From assembly GCA_002431975.1 (NCBI GenBank), contig DJFA01000027.1:4279-9819 (forward strand): a DNA stretch of 5,541 bases, in the 5' to 3' direction. Source of the DNA: Ruminococcus sp. UBA5884 (lineage in GTDB: Bacteria > Bacillota > Clostridia > Oscillospirales > Ruminococcaceae). Below are positions 1 through 4,976 of the stretch, piece by piece. How positions within the stretch are numbered: position 1 is the stretch's first letter; each line of letters starts with the position of its first letter. The notes below the pieces were generated by a model. It saw only the letters and a list, made by a program, of their open reading frames with translations, had not been told where the DNA came from and did not search any database. The position numbers were made by a program, and so were the translations under genes.

Positions 1-404
1 AGGATTTTATCGAGTTCCTTCTTTGTATTTGAGAAGAATTTTTTAAGACCTTTCTGTTCTTCAGTAGAAAGCTCCTTGCCGTCGAACTGATCCATTATAA
101 CGGCGAGATTCTGGAGGAGTTTTCCTGAATCGTTTACCTGTTCAACGTTCATTGAACGCAGAACCTGGTCAGAAGCCTTTGAGATTTCTTCAGCGACAGG
201 GCCGCCGAATGAAACGATTGTATTAGGATTATTTACATCGATAAGGCTTGTGAGTTTGTCAATTTCATTGCTGTTGATAATTTTTTCAGCAAGTTCATGT
301 TTTACGGTAGTAATATTGAACTGCTGCTGCGGCTGAGCCTGAGGTGAAACATCAATCACCTGATTCTGTTGGGGCTGCTGGTTTTTTGAAAAATTGATAG
401 CCAT
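1..404 (-). CDS. telA: Toxic anion resistance protein, TelA family (5' part only; runs off the left edge)
   Basis: Translating the minus strand from ATG at 404 gives 134 codons without a stop, to the window edge. The start is supported by AGGAG (minus strand of 411-415) six bases upstream. The first 30 residues are rich in Gln and Pro (NQQPQQNQ, AQPQQQ) and look disordered. The rest is helical and charged, with segments typical of the TelA/YceH family: FGGPVAEEISKASDQVL, then DSGKLLQNLAVIMDQFD, then GLKKFFSNTKKELDKIL near the edge. Family members are usually about 380-400 residues, so roughly two thirds is missing here. TelA proteins are cytoplasmic and linked to tellurite and other envelope or anion stress in Ter-type gene clusters; their biochemical activity is not settled. 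The gene lies downstream of yceG on the same strand, the usual pairing. No promoter is visible between them, so telA probably depends on read-through from the yceG promoter across the repeat array. Confidence 0.87.
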   Translation of the reverse strand, partial: MAINFSKNQQPQQNQVIDVSPQAQPQQQFNITTVKHELAEKIINSNEIDKLTSLIDVNNPNTIVSFGGPVAEEISKASDQVLRSMNVEQVNDSGKLLQNLAVIMDQFDGKELSTEEQKGLKKFFSNTKKELDKI

Positions 405-419
405 AATTGTCTCCTTTTT

Positions 420-584
420 GGTTTGCAACCACTTTTGAGGTGGTTTGCAACCAGTTTTATGGTGGTTACCAACCACTTTTGGGGTGGTTTGCAACCAGTT
501 TTATGGTGGTTACCAACCACTTTTGAGGTGGTTTGCAACCACTTTTAATGTGGTTGGTAACCGGTTTCGGGTTGGTTGGTAACC
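420..584. repeat. 22-bp tandem repeat array of quasi-palindromes filling the yceG-telA gap
   Basis: Seven full 22-bp units and a final 11-bp half unit run without a break (unit starts 420, 442, 464, 486, 508, 530, 552, 574). Each unit is an 11-bp core GGTT-NNN-AACC (NNN = TGC, ACC or GGT) plus an 11-bp linker such as ACTTTTGAGGT or AGTTTTATGGT. The last two cores (GGTTGGTAACC) are the reverse complement of those at 464 and 508 (GGTTACCAACC). The array ends on the first base of the yceG stop codon at one side and 4 bases from the telA ribosome binding site at the other. Most junctions can form AACCAC/GTGGTT hairpins. It is not a CRISPR, because the linkers are themselves repeated. Because 22 is not a multiple of 3, short open frames through it are low-complexity artefacts. 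Confidence 0.95.
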
Positions 585-2785
585 TACTTCCATCTGAAAA
601 ATCCGCCGAATTTTTTGGCAGGACGAAGAAGTGGTATACTAAGATTGTCCCTGAAACGAGGCATAGTATACTCCTCATAAGCCTGAGGTGAAACATATGT
701 TTCAAGATTCTTGTAGCCTGTAGGAGTATAGATGATTATATCAAAACCCATAAGGTTGAGAAGCACAAGATAAATGCATTCATAGACATTGAATGTCTGG
801 GGAGTATTGTCAATGATAATTACTTTCGGGATTTCCTTTGTAAAGTCATAATTCTGTATGATTCGCAAAGTTTCAGGATTTAATCCGAAGCCTGATTTTA
901 TTACAAGGTGCATGATATCAGGATAAGGGAGATTTATAAATCCACAGTCAACAGTTTCCTGCATCTTGCTGAAAATGAACTGCTGAACATTGTCATTGAG
1001 GTAGTTGTATTTGTTGAACGGAGAATTCATAAGTTTAGGTATATCAATTACATTGTTGCTGAAAAATCCGTCATAGTTGTCAGCACCATCAGGAACAAAG
1101 AACGGAAGCGATTTAAAAACAAGTGAAGAAGAAGTTATTTTTGAAGAAACATCTTTCCAGTATTCTTCCTCATCGTCATCACGCAGACCGCTTATTTTGG
1201 CGAAAATATTCGGGACGGTTACAAGATTGTTTTCAGAGCTGAATCCTGTACGGTATTTTGCCTCCTGATTCCAAAGTATTCCTATTTCCTCATAGGTAGT
1301 TTTAAGAGTAACGCTGCGACAGGTTGCAAACTGACGGTTTCTGAAAAGATTTCCGTCATTGTAGAGGAGATTGTCAAGTTCTCTTTCAGCTGTATATGCA
1401 TTTGTCGCAAATTTTGCACGGACAGGTTTTTCAGGATAAGGGTAAATGCTGCATGAGAGAGGAAATTCAAATATCTGTATAATTCCGTCATTTTCCTTTC
1501 TGAACATATCAAGAACAGATTTGTCAGTGCTCAGATATATGACATCAAAGCCGGTTGTGCATAAGAATTTAAGGAATATGAGTTCATGCGGAGTAATTTT
1601 TCCGTAATACATCATTACAGGTATATCGGAATGGAAATCCGTATGTTCAGTACAGCTTTTAAGCCATATTATCATATTCACGCCGAGATTGAACATACGC
1701 TGTATATTTGATTCAGAAGCAGCCTGTTTATTCATTACGCTGATAAAATTCTTTCTTGCAAGCTGAGTTCTTGCAGGACAGTTCGGTATATCAATTTTCT
1801 GGGCAAGAGCTTTAATCATAGCCTTCATATCCGACCTGTTTACTGAAAGGAAAGCCGCACCTTCATCATATGAGGGTTTTTTGAAATTTTCAGCGAATAT
1901 AAGGGTTTTGCTGCTTTTATTTATAATATTTTCACGGAGATTATAGAGGAAATTTTTATGGACAGCTTCATCATCAAAGCCTATGAAAGCAGTGAAATAG
2001 ACGGTAATTCTGCCGCTGTCGAAGCAGTTTCCTGATGCAAGGATTCTCTGGTCATATTTTTTGATTATTTCGTCATTGAAATTTTCTTTAAGAACAGGAG
2101 TCTGAGTATCAACGTCGAGTGAAACAGCAATAGCCTGACTGAAATCGATATCGAGAGGCAGAGTAATTTTTCCGGCATGAAGCACAGAATACTGTGACTG
2201 AGGGTCAGCGGCAAGATATGAGCTGTCGCCGGTCATGCAGACATAGTTTACACGGCAGCCGAGCCTGTGCATTATATAGAGCCAGCATACCTCATATTTT
2301 GAGATATCGCCTGTATACAGGATATTGGTGATTTTGAATGTAGAATATCTGATACACCAGCATATAAATTTTATAAAAGCATTTTTAACAGCATTCTGGG
2401 CAGCACCTGAATTTTTTATATCAGAAAGCACTTCACAGAATACATCAGCGACCTGTGATTCGGAATGAACAGAGCCTATTTTGCTGAAATCTATCATAGA
2501 GCCTGAAACGGCATGGATTGAATTTCTGACAAACTGTTCAGAAAATTCGTCTGATATGCTGATTACTGCTGAAATAGCGGATACTTCCGGATTTGACGGA
2601 TTCGGTACAGATTTATCTATAAAAGCACCGTCTGTTTTTGTGTCTGAATAGAGTTTTGTCAGAAATTTAGTAAAATCGTCCGGATTGTCATATCCGGCAT
2701 AGCGGTCAAAACCATTTTTTTGTGCAGCCGGAGCCGGTTTATTTTCGGGCTGCGGAGAATATCTGCTGTTGCCAAAATTTATCAA
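584..2785 (-). CDS. yceG: YceG-like protein, partner of TelA in Ter-type stress modules (733 aa)
   Basis: I assign this to the YceG family (Pfam YceG_bac, described as a putative component of a 'biosynthetic module') from its place directly upstream of telA and from motifs such as WNQEAKYRTGF (505-515) followed by VTVPNIFAKISG (522-533). The reaction is unknown. The protein is soluble, with no signal peptide or membrane segment. Residues 1-25 are Pro/Gln/Asn-rich. Three similar beta-alpha-beta segments are visible at about 152-184 (NILYTGDISKYEVCWLY), 387-420 (VMMYYGKITPHELIFLKF) and 651-688 (KVIIIDNTPQTFNVYECIY), each ending in a Gly-containing turn and a second hydrophobic strand. At 733 residues it seems longer than Bacillus YceG (about 540 from memory), perhaps because of the first copy. 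The start is TTG at 2785, set by GGAGGTG seven bases upstream; the next in-frame Met is residue 97. It is the first gene of a probable yceG-telA operon. Confidence 0.8.
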   Translation of the reverse strand: MINFGNSRYSPQPENKPAPAAQKNGFDRYAGYDNPDDFTKFLTKLYSDTKTDGAFIDKSVPNPSNPEVSAISAVISISDEFSEQFVRNSIHAVSGSMIDFSKIGSVHSESQVADVFCEVLSDIKNSGAAQNAVKNAFIKFICWCIRYSTFKITNILYTGDISKYEVCWLYIMHRLGCRVNYVCMTGDSSYLAADPQSQYSVLHAGKITLPLDIDFSQAIAVSLDVDTQTPVLKENFNDEIIKKYDQRILASGNCFDSGRITVYFTAFIGFDDEAVHKNFLYNLRENIINKSSKTLIFAENFKKPSYDEGAAFLSVNRSDMKAMIKALAQKIDIPNCPARTQLARKNFISVMNKQAASESNIQRMFNLGVNMIIWLKSCTEHTDFHSDIPVMMYYGKITPHELIFLKFLCTTGFDVIYLSTDKSVLDMFRKENDGIIQIFEFPLSCSIYPYPEKPVRAKFATNAYTAERELDNLLYNDGNLFRNRQFATCRSVTLKTTYEEIGILWNQEAKYRTGFSSENNLVTVPNIFAKISGLRDDDEEEYWKDVSSKITSSSLVFKSLPFFVPDGADNYDGFFSNNVIDIPKLMNSPFNKYNYLNDNVQQFIFSKMQETVDCGFINLPYPDIMHLVIKSGFGLNPETLRIIQNYDFTKEIPKVIIIDNTPQTFNVYECIYLVLLNLMGFDIIIYTPTGYKNLETYVSPQAYEEYTMPRFRDNLSIPLLRPAKKFGGFFRWK

Positions 2786-2792
2786 GCGTTTG

Positions 2793-2799
2793 CACCTCC
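2793..2799 (-). promoter_or_regulatory. Ribosome binding site fixing the TTG start of yceG
   Basis: The minus strand reads GGAGGTG seven bases before TTG at 2785. No ATG or GTG in frame lies nearby, and the reading frame is conserved from that TTG onward (INFGNSRYSPQ). The strong site makes the rare start codon credible. Confidence 0.85.
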
Positions 2800-2825
2800 G
2801 GAATTTAAAAGTATTGTATAAAATA

Positions 2826-2854
2826 ATTATACCTATTGTAGTTTAAATTGTCAA
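2826..2854 (-). promoter_or_regulatory. Consensus sigma-A promoter of yceG
   Basis: On the minus strand TTGACA (2854-2849) is followed after exactly 17 bases by TATAAT (2831-2826). Both hexamers match the housekeeping consensus perfectly. A start of transcription near 2819 would give a leader of about 34 bases with the GGAGGTG site in it. This implies strong basal expression unless a repressor acts; the palindrome just upstream of the -35 box (2860-2885) is one place where control could occur. Confidence 0.88.
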
Positions 2855-2859
2855 GTTTG

Positions 2860-2892
2860 CGGATATTCTTAAAAAAGAATATCCGTTTTTTT
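2860..2892 (+). terminator. Strong intrinsic terminator hairpin, plus direction
   Basis: CGGATATTCTT (2860-2870) pairs perfectly over 11 bp with AAGAATATCCG (2875-2885) around an AAAA loop, followed by seven T (2886-2892). The U-tract exists only in the plus direction. No plus-strand gene lies to its left, so it would stop antisense transcription coming through yceG before it enters spoIID, or it is left from a lost gene. It begins five bases beyond the -35 box of the divergent yceG promoter. Confidence 0.8.
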
Positions 2893-2893
2893 G

Positions 2894-2922
2894 TTCTGTT
2901 TATGCCTGTACACCAATATAAT
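2894..2922 (+). promoter_or_regulatory. Possible promoter of spoIID (perfect -10, weak -35)
   Basis: TATAAT at 2917-2922 is a perfect -10 box. At a 17-base spacing the -35 position holds only TTCTGT (2894-2899); TTGTTC at 2891 would need a 20-base spacing. If the inserted element at 2932-3043 and one copy of its flanking direct repeat are removed, this box lies 31 bases from the spoIID ATG, a normal leader. No clear sigma-E type promoter was seen. Confidence 0.35.
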
Positions 2923-3052
2923 TTAATATAACGCAGATTTGATAGTTTCTGTAGAGGTGAACTGTATTCGCCGTCAGGTTCACAGCATACCCCAACGGGC
3001 GACCAATGGTCGCCCCTACAGAAATCAATCCGTTGGATTTGCGTTAATATAA
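2923..3052. mobile_element. MITE-like insertion with 9-bp direct repeats, in the spoIID leader
   Basis: An exact 9-bp direct repeat TTAATATAA flanks the element at 2923-2931 and 3044-3052. The 112 bp between them (2932-3043) start CGCAGATTT and end GGATTTGCG, an imperfect terminal inverted repeat. Inside, TTTCTGTAG (2946-2954) pairs perfectly with CTACAGAAA (3016-3024). Two hairpins lie within: GTGAAC/GTTCAC (2957-2962/2978-2983) and GGGCGACCA/TGGTCGCCC (2997-3005/3007-3015). It has no coding capacity. Termini, direct repeats and small size fit a non-autonomous element moved by a transposase elsewhere; a folded regulatory RNA or a dispersed extragenic palindrome is the alternative. I recall similar GTAGGGGCGACC-type palindromes as common in Firmicute intergenic DNA, but cannot check that here. 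Confidence 0.7.
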
Positions 3053-3074
3053 ATAGTTTTCGGGTGATACAAGA

Positions 3075-4079
3075 ATGAAAAATTATCTGTGTATAATAGC
3101 TGTATTCGCATTGCTTATGACTGCTATACCTGCAATATCCTTCAGAAGTTCCGCCGGCAGTGACAGCAGTGAAATCAGTCAGCAGACAACTGTTGTTACT
3201 GATACTGCTGCTGATGAAAAATCAGATATTTTTCTTGTTCTGGATATTAATTCAGGACAAATACTTGAAATAACTGAAAAGGATTATGTAATCGGGGCAG
3301 TATGTGCTGAAATGCCTGCATCTTTCAATATTGAGGCTCTTAAAGCTCAGGCAGTTGCTGCTCATACATATGCTGTAAGACAGCGTGAGAATGAACTGAA
3401 AAATCCAACCCCCGAACTTTGCGGAGCTTATATATCAGATGACAGCTCAAAATATCAGGCTTTCCTTTCAGAAGAACAGGCAAAACAGTATTTCGGCGAT
3501 AATTTCAATGAGTATTACAGTAAAATATCAGAGGCAGTTGATTCTGTATCAGATGAAATTCTTGTATATAATGATGAACCTATAGTTGCAGCGTTTCATT
3601 CAGTATCTTCCGGAAAAACTGAAAGTGCTGAAAATATTTTCGGAAGTCCGGCTGATTATCTCGTTTCCGTTGAAAGTATTGAGGATATCAATGCTCCTGA
3701 ATATCTGAAGGAATATACCTTTACATCTGATGAAATTTCTGCACGTCTTAAAGAAACTTATCCTGATATACAGCTTTCTGATGATAAGGATTCATGGCTT
3801 TCAGTAAAGAAGCGTACAGCCTCGGATACGGTAATAAGCCTTGATGCAGGCAATATAAATATGTCCGGCTGGGAATTTCGTAATATTTTTTCATTGCGTT
3901 CAGCTGCATTTGATATAGTATATGAAAACGGAATATTCACAATTTCAACAAAAGGCTGCGGTCACGGCGTTGGAATGAGTCAGTACGGAGCAGAAGCAAT
4001 GGCAAAACAGGGTGCTTCATATGATGAGATTTTAAAGCATTACTATAAAGGTGCGGAAATTAAAAAAATCCCCTCTTAG
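3075..4079 (+). CDS. spoIID: SpoIID/LytB-family peptidoglycan lytic transglycosylase (334 aa)
   Basis: SpoIID cleaves glycan strands stripped of stem peptides; with SpoIIM and SpoIIP it drives membrane migration during engulfment in spore formers. Here residues 1-23 form a signal peptide or membrane anchor, followed by a Ser/Thr/Asp-rich linker to about 50. The SpoIID domain then fills the rest: YVIGAVCAEMPASF with the expected catalytic Glu79, EALKAQAVAAHTYAV (87-101), the AFHSVSSGKTESAENIFG block (173-190), and the signature GCGHGVGMSQYGAEAMA (294-310). Length is close to Bacillus SpoIID (about 340). There is no Cys pair near His175, so the zinc site described for the C. difficile enzyme seems absent. 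The ATG at 3075 has GGTGAT six bases upstream. The gene stands alone, divergent from yceG and convergent with the ferredoxin gene. Non-sporulating relatives keep such genes, so a vegetative wall role is possible. Confidence 0.9.
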   Translation: MKNYLCIIAVFALLMTAIPAISFRSSAGSDSSEISQQTTVVTDTAADEKSDIFLVLDINSGQILEITEKDYVIGAVCAEMPASFNIEALKAQAVAAHTYAVRQRENELKNPTPELCGAYISDDSSKYQAFLSEEQAKQYFGDNFNEYYSKISEAVDSVSDEILVYNDEPIVAAFHSVSSGKTESAENIFGSPADYLVSVESIEDINAPEYLKEYTFTSDEISARLKETYPDIQLSDDKDSWLSVKKRTASDTVISLDAGNINMSGWEFRNIFSLRSAAFDIVYENGIFTISTKGCGHGVGMSQYGAEAMAKQGASYDEILKHYYKGAEIKKIPS

Positions 4080-4101
4080 AACTCTAAGAGAGGATTTCTT
4101 T
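4062..4101. terminator. Bidirectional terminator between spoIID and the ferredoxin gene
   Basis: CTCTTAG (4073-4079) pairs with CTAAGAG (4084-4090) around a 4-base loop, and the stem extends past one mismatch by two C-G pairs (4070-4071 with 4092-4093). The plus side is followed by ATTTCTTTATTT, and the minus side by seven T (complement of 4062-4068). It therefore serves both convergent genes. The spoIID stop codon TAG (4077-4079) is the top of the left arm. Confidence 0.8.
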
Positions 4102-4113
4102 ATTTAAAGCAGA

Positions 4114-4284
4114 TTATTCAGCCTGAGGAGCTGATACAGGACATGTACCTGCACAAGCACCGCAGTCGATACATACGTCAGCGTTGATAACGTACTTGTC
4201 ATCACCAGCAGAGATAGCTCCTACTGGACATTCAGCTTCACAAGCACCGCAGCTGATGCATTCGTCAGTAATTTTGTATGCCAT
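4114..4284 (-). CDS. 2[4Fe-4S] ferredoxin, clostridial type (56 aa)
   Basis: A small cytoplasmic electron carrier that would bind two [4Fe-4S] clusters and serve low-potential reactions such as pyruvate:ferredoxin oxidoreductase and hydrogenase in anaerobes; the particular partners are inferred. Two classical motifs are complete: CISCGACEAECP (Cys9, 12, 15, 19) and CIDCGACAGTCP (Cys38, 41, 44, 48). The spacing and the 56-residue length are those of clostridial ferredoxins. I start it at ATG 4284 (MAYKITDEC) rather than at the in-frame GTG at 4296, because the ribosome binding site GGAGGTG (complement of 4294-4300) overlaps that GTG, and MAYKI is the usual N-terminus. It has its own promoter and shares a terminator with spoIID, so it is probably transcribed alone. 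Confidence 0.95.
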   Translation of the reverse strand: MAYKITDECISCGACEAECPVGAISAGDDKYVINADVCIDCGACAGTCPVSAPQAE

Positions 4285-4293
4285 AATAAAATA

Positions 4294-4300
4294 CACCTCC
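4294..4300 (-). promoter_or_regulatory. Ribosome binding site fixing the ferredoxin start
   Basis: The minus strand reads GGAGGTG nine bases before ATG at 4284. It contains the competing GTG codon at 4296, which rules that codon out as the start. Confidence 0.85.
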
Positions 4301-4312
4301 GTGATTAATTAT

Positions 4313-4329
4313 ATAAGGTAATTCCTTAT
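4313..4329. repeat. Inverted repeat at the ferredoxin transcription start
   Basis: ATAAGG (4313-4318) and CCTTAT (4324-4329) are inverted copies separated by TAATT. The site lies just downstream of the -10 box at 4337-4342, so it covers the likely start of transcription. It could be an operator or a small 5' hairpin; with only 6-bp arms it may be chance in AT-rich DNA. Confidence 0.4.
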
Positions 4330-4336
4330 TGATTAT

Positions 4337-4364
4337 ATTCTAACATATTTTAAAAAAAAATCAA
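4337..4364 (-). promoter_or_regulatory. Sigma-A promoter of the ferredoxin gene, extended -10 type
   Basis: On the minus strand TTGATT (4364-4359) is followed after 16 bases by TAGAAT (4342-4337), which is preceded by TGT to give an extended -10 (TGTTAGAAT). The spacer holds an A/T tract. Start of transcription would be near 4330, about 45 bases before the ATG. Confidence 0.65.
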
Positions 4365-4518
4365 TAGATTTTTGTAAAAAAAATAAATTAATATATTGTA
4401 AAGCAGATATTAAAAAATTTTTTGAATTATGCTTGTATACGATAAATCACTTTCAGGTAAAATTGCACATATAATAATACAATTATATGTATATAATACT
4501 AAAATTACTGATATGCAC
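4365..4518. other. AT-rich spacer without a recognisable gene
   Basis: This stretch between the two divergent promoters is strongly AT-rich. It holds A6T6 (4412-4423) and an inverted repeat ACATATAAT/ATTATATGT (4467-4475/4482-4490). I see no open frame with a ribosome binding site, no tRNA-like fold and no convincing further promoter. Confidence 0.6.
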
Positions 4519-4547
4519 TTGATTTTTCCATAGGATTGCTGTATAAT
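4519..4547 (+). promoter_or_regulatory. Sigma-A promoter of the small secreted/anchored protein operon
   Basis: TTGATT (4519-4524) and TATAAT (4542-4547) are separated by exactly 17 bases. Transcription would start near 4554 and give a leader of about 27 bases that contains AGGAGGTG (4568-4575) before the ATG at 4581. The -10 is perfect and the -35 matches four of six bases. Confidence 0.8.
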
Positions 4548-4580
4548 GTAATAAAGTAAAATAAGGGAGGAGGTGTAAAT

Positions 4581-4976
4581 ATGAAAAGACTGTATAAAAT
4601 TACATTATCTTTTATTATAGCTGTCTGTTTAGGCATTTTATCTCCCTTAACAACATATGCCTTTAATTCTAATTACAGTGGTACATTTTATTGTATGTCA
4701 AACCAGTACGCATTTATTGACTTTAATTCATCAGGATGTACCGCAAATATTGTGTATTCCCCATTAGAATCTCAGTATATAAGAGCTACTGGAAATACTG
4801 GTTATTTAAGTTCATCACATTTTTATGCTTCATTTTCTAATTACAGAATAGTAAACAACCAAGGCAGTGTAATTAGATATGTAAATTCAGAAACTTATTT
4901 AGAGGGCGATGTTGATGTAGGCAGTAATTACATTGATATAATTATAGGTGGGATAATATATGAAAAAGGTTTGTAA
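4581..4976 (+). CDS. Small secreted protein of unknown family (131 aa)
   Basis: I do not recognise this family. Residues 1-27 are a textbook signal peptide: MKRLYK, a hydrophobic core (ITLSFIIAVCLGIL), then a likely cut after TYA before FNS. The mature part of about 104 residues is rich in Ser, Asn and Tyr with alternating hydrophobic residues (GTFYCMSNQYAFIDF, NYIDIIIGGIIYE), suggesting a small beta-sheet domain; Cys38 and Cys53 could form a disulfide. The ATG follows AGGAGGTG by five bases, so translation should be strong. It overlaps the next gene by 17 bases, which implies an operon and translational coupling. Its codons are more AT-rich than those of spoIID, which hints at acquisition or relaxed selection. 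A role in the envelope or outside the cell is inferred from the signal peptide alone. Confidence 0.75.
   Translation: MKRLYKITLSFIIAVCLGILSPLTTYAFNSNYSGTFYCMSNQYAFIDFNSSGCTANIVYSPLESQYIRATGNTGYLSSSHFYASFSNYRIVNNQGSVIRYVNSETYLEGDVDVGSNYIDIIIGGIIYEKGL

Noticed and set aside
420..584. CRISPR array.
   Set aside because: The 11-bp segments between cores are themselves repeated, the period is only 22 bp, and no cas genes are present.
356..705. Open frames on the minus strand through the 22-bp array, encoding repeated GCKPPQKW and LVANH motifs.
   Set aside because: They are translations of the non-coding repeat in successive frames, overlap telA or yceG in another frame, and have no fitting ribosome binding site.
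908..1268. Plus-strand open frames of 72 and 63 residues.
   Set aside because: They lie antisense within yceG, lack ribosome binding sites and show low-complexity Ser runs.
1321..1334. GGTTGCAAAC inside yceG resembling an array core.
   Set aside because: It is a single imperfect copy in coding sequence with no neighbouring unit.
1282..1512. Minus-strand 76-residue frame.
   Set aside because: It is an alternative-frame shadow inside yceG.
3758..3940. Minus-strand 60-residue frame.
   Set aside because: It is antisense to the conserved SpoIID domain, with no supporting signals.
4285..4296. GTG start adding four residues to the ferredoxin.
   Set aside because: The GTG is part of the ribosome binding site GGAGGTG, and MAYKI is the typical ferredoxin start.
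4463..4497. Second promoter TTGCAC ... TATAAT upstream of the secreted-protein gene.
   Set aside because: The spacing is 23 bases, too long; the AT-rich background makes a chance TATAAT likely.
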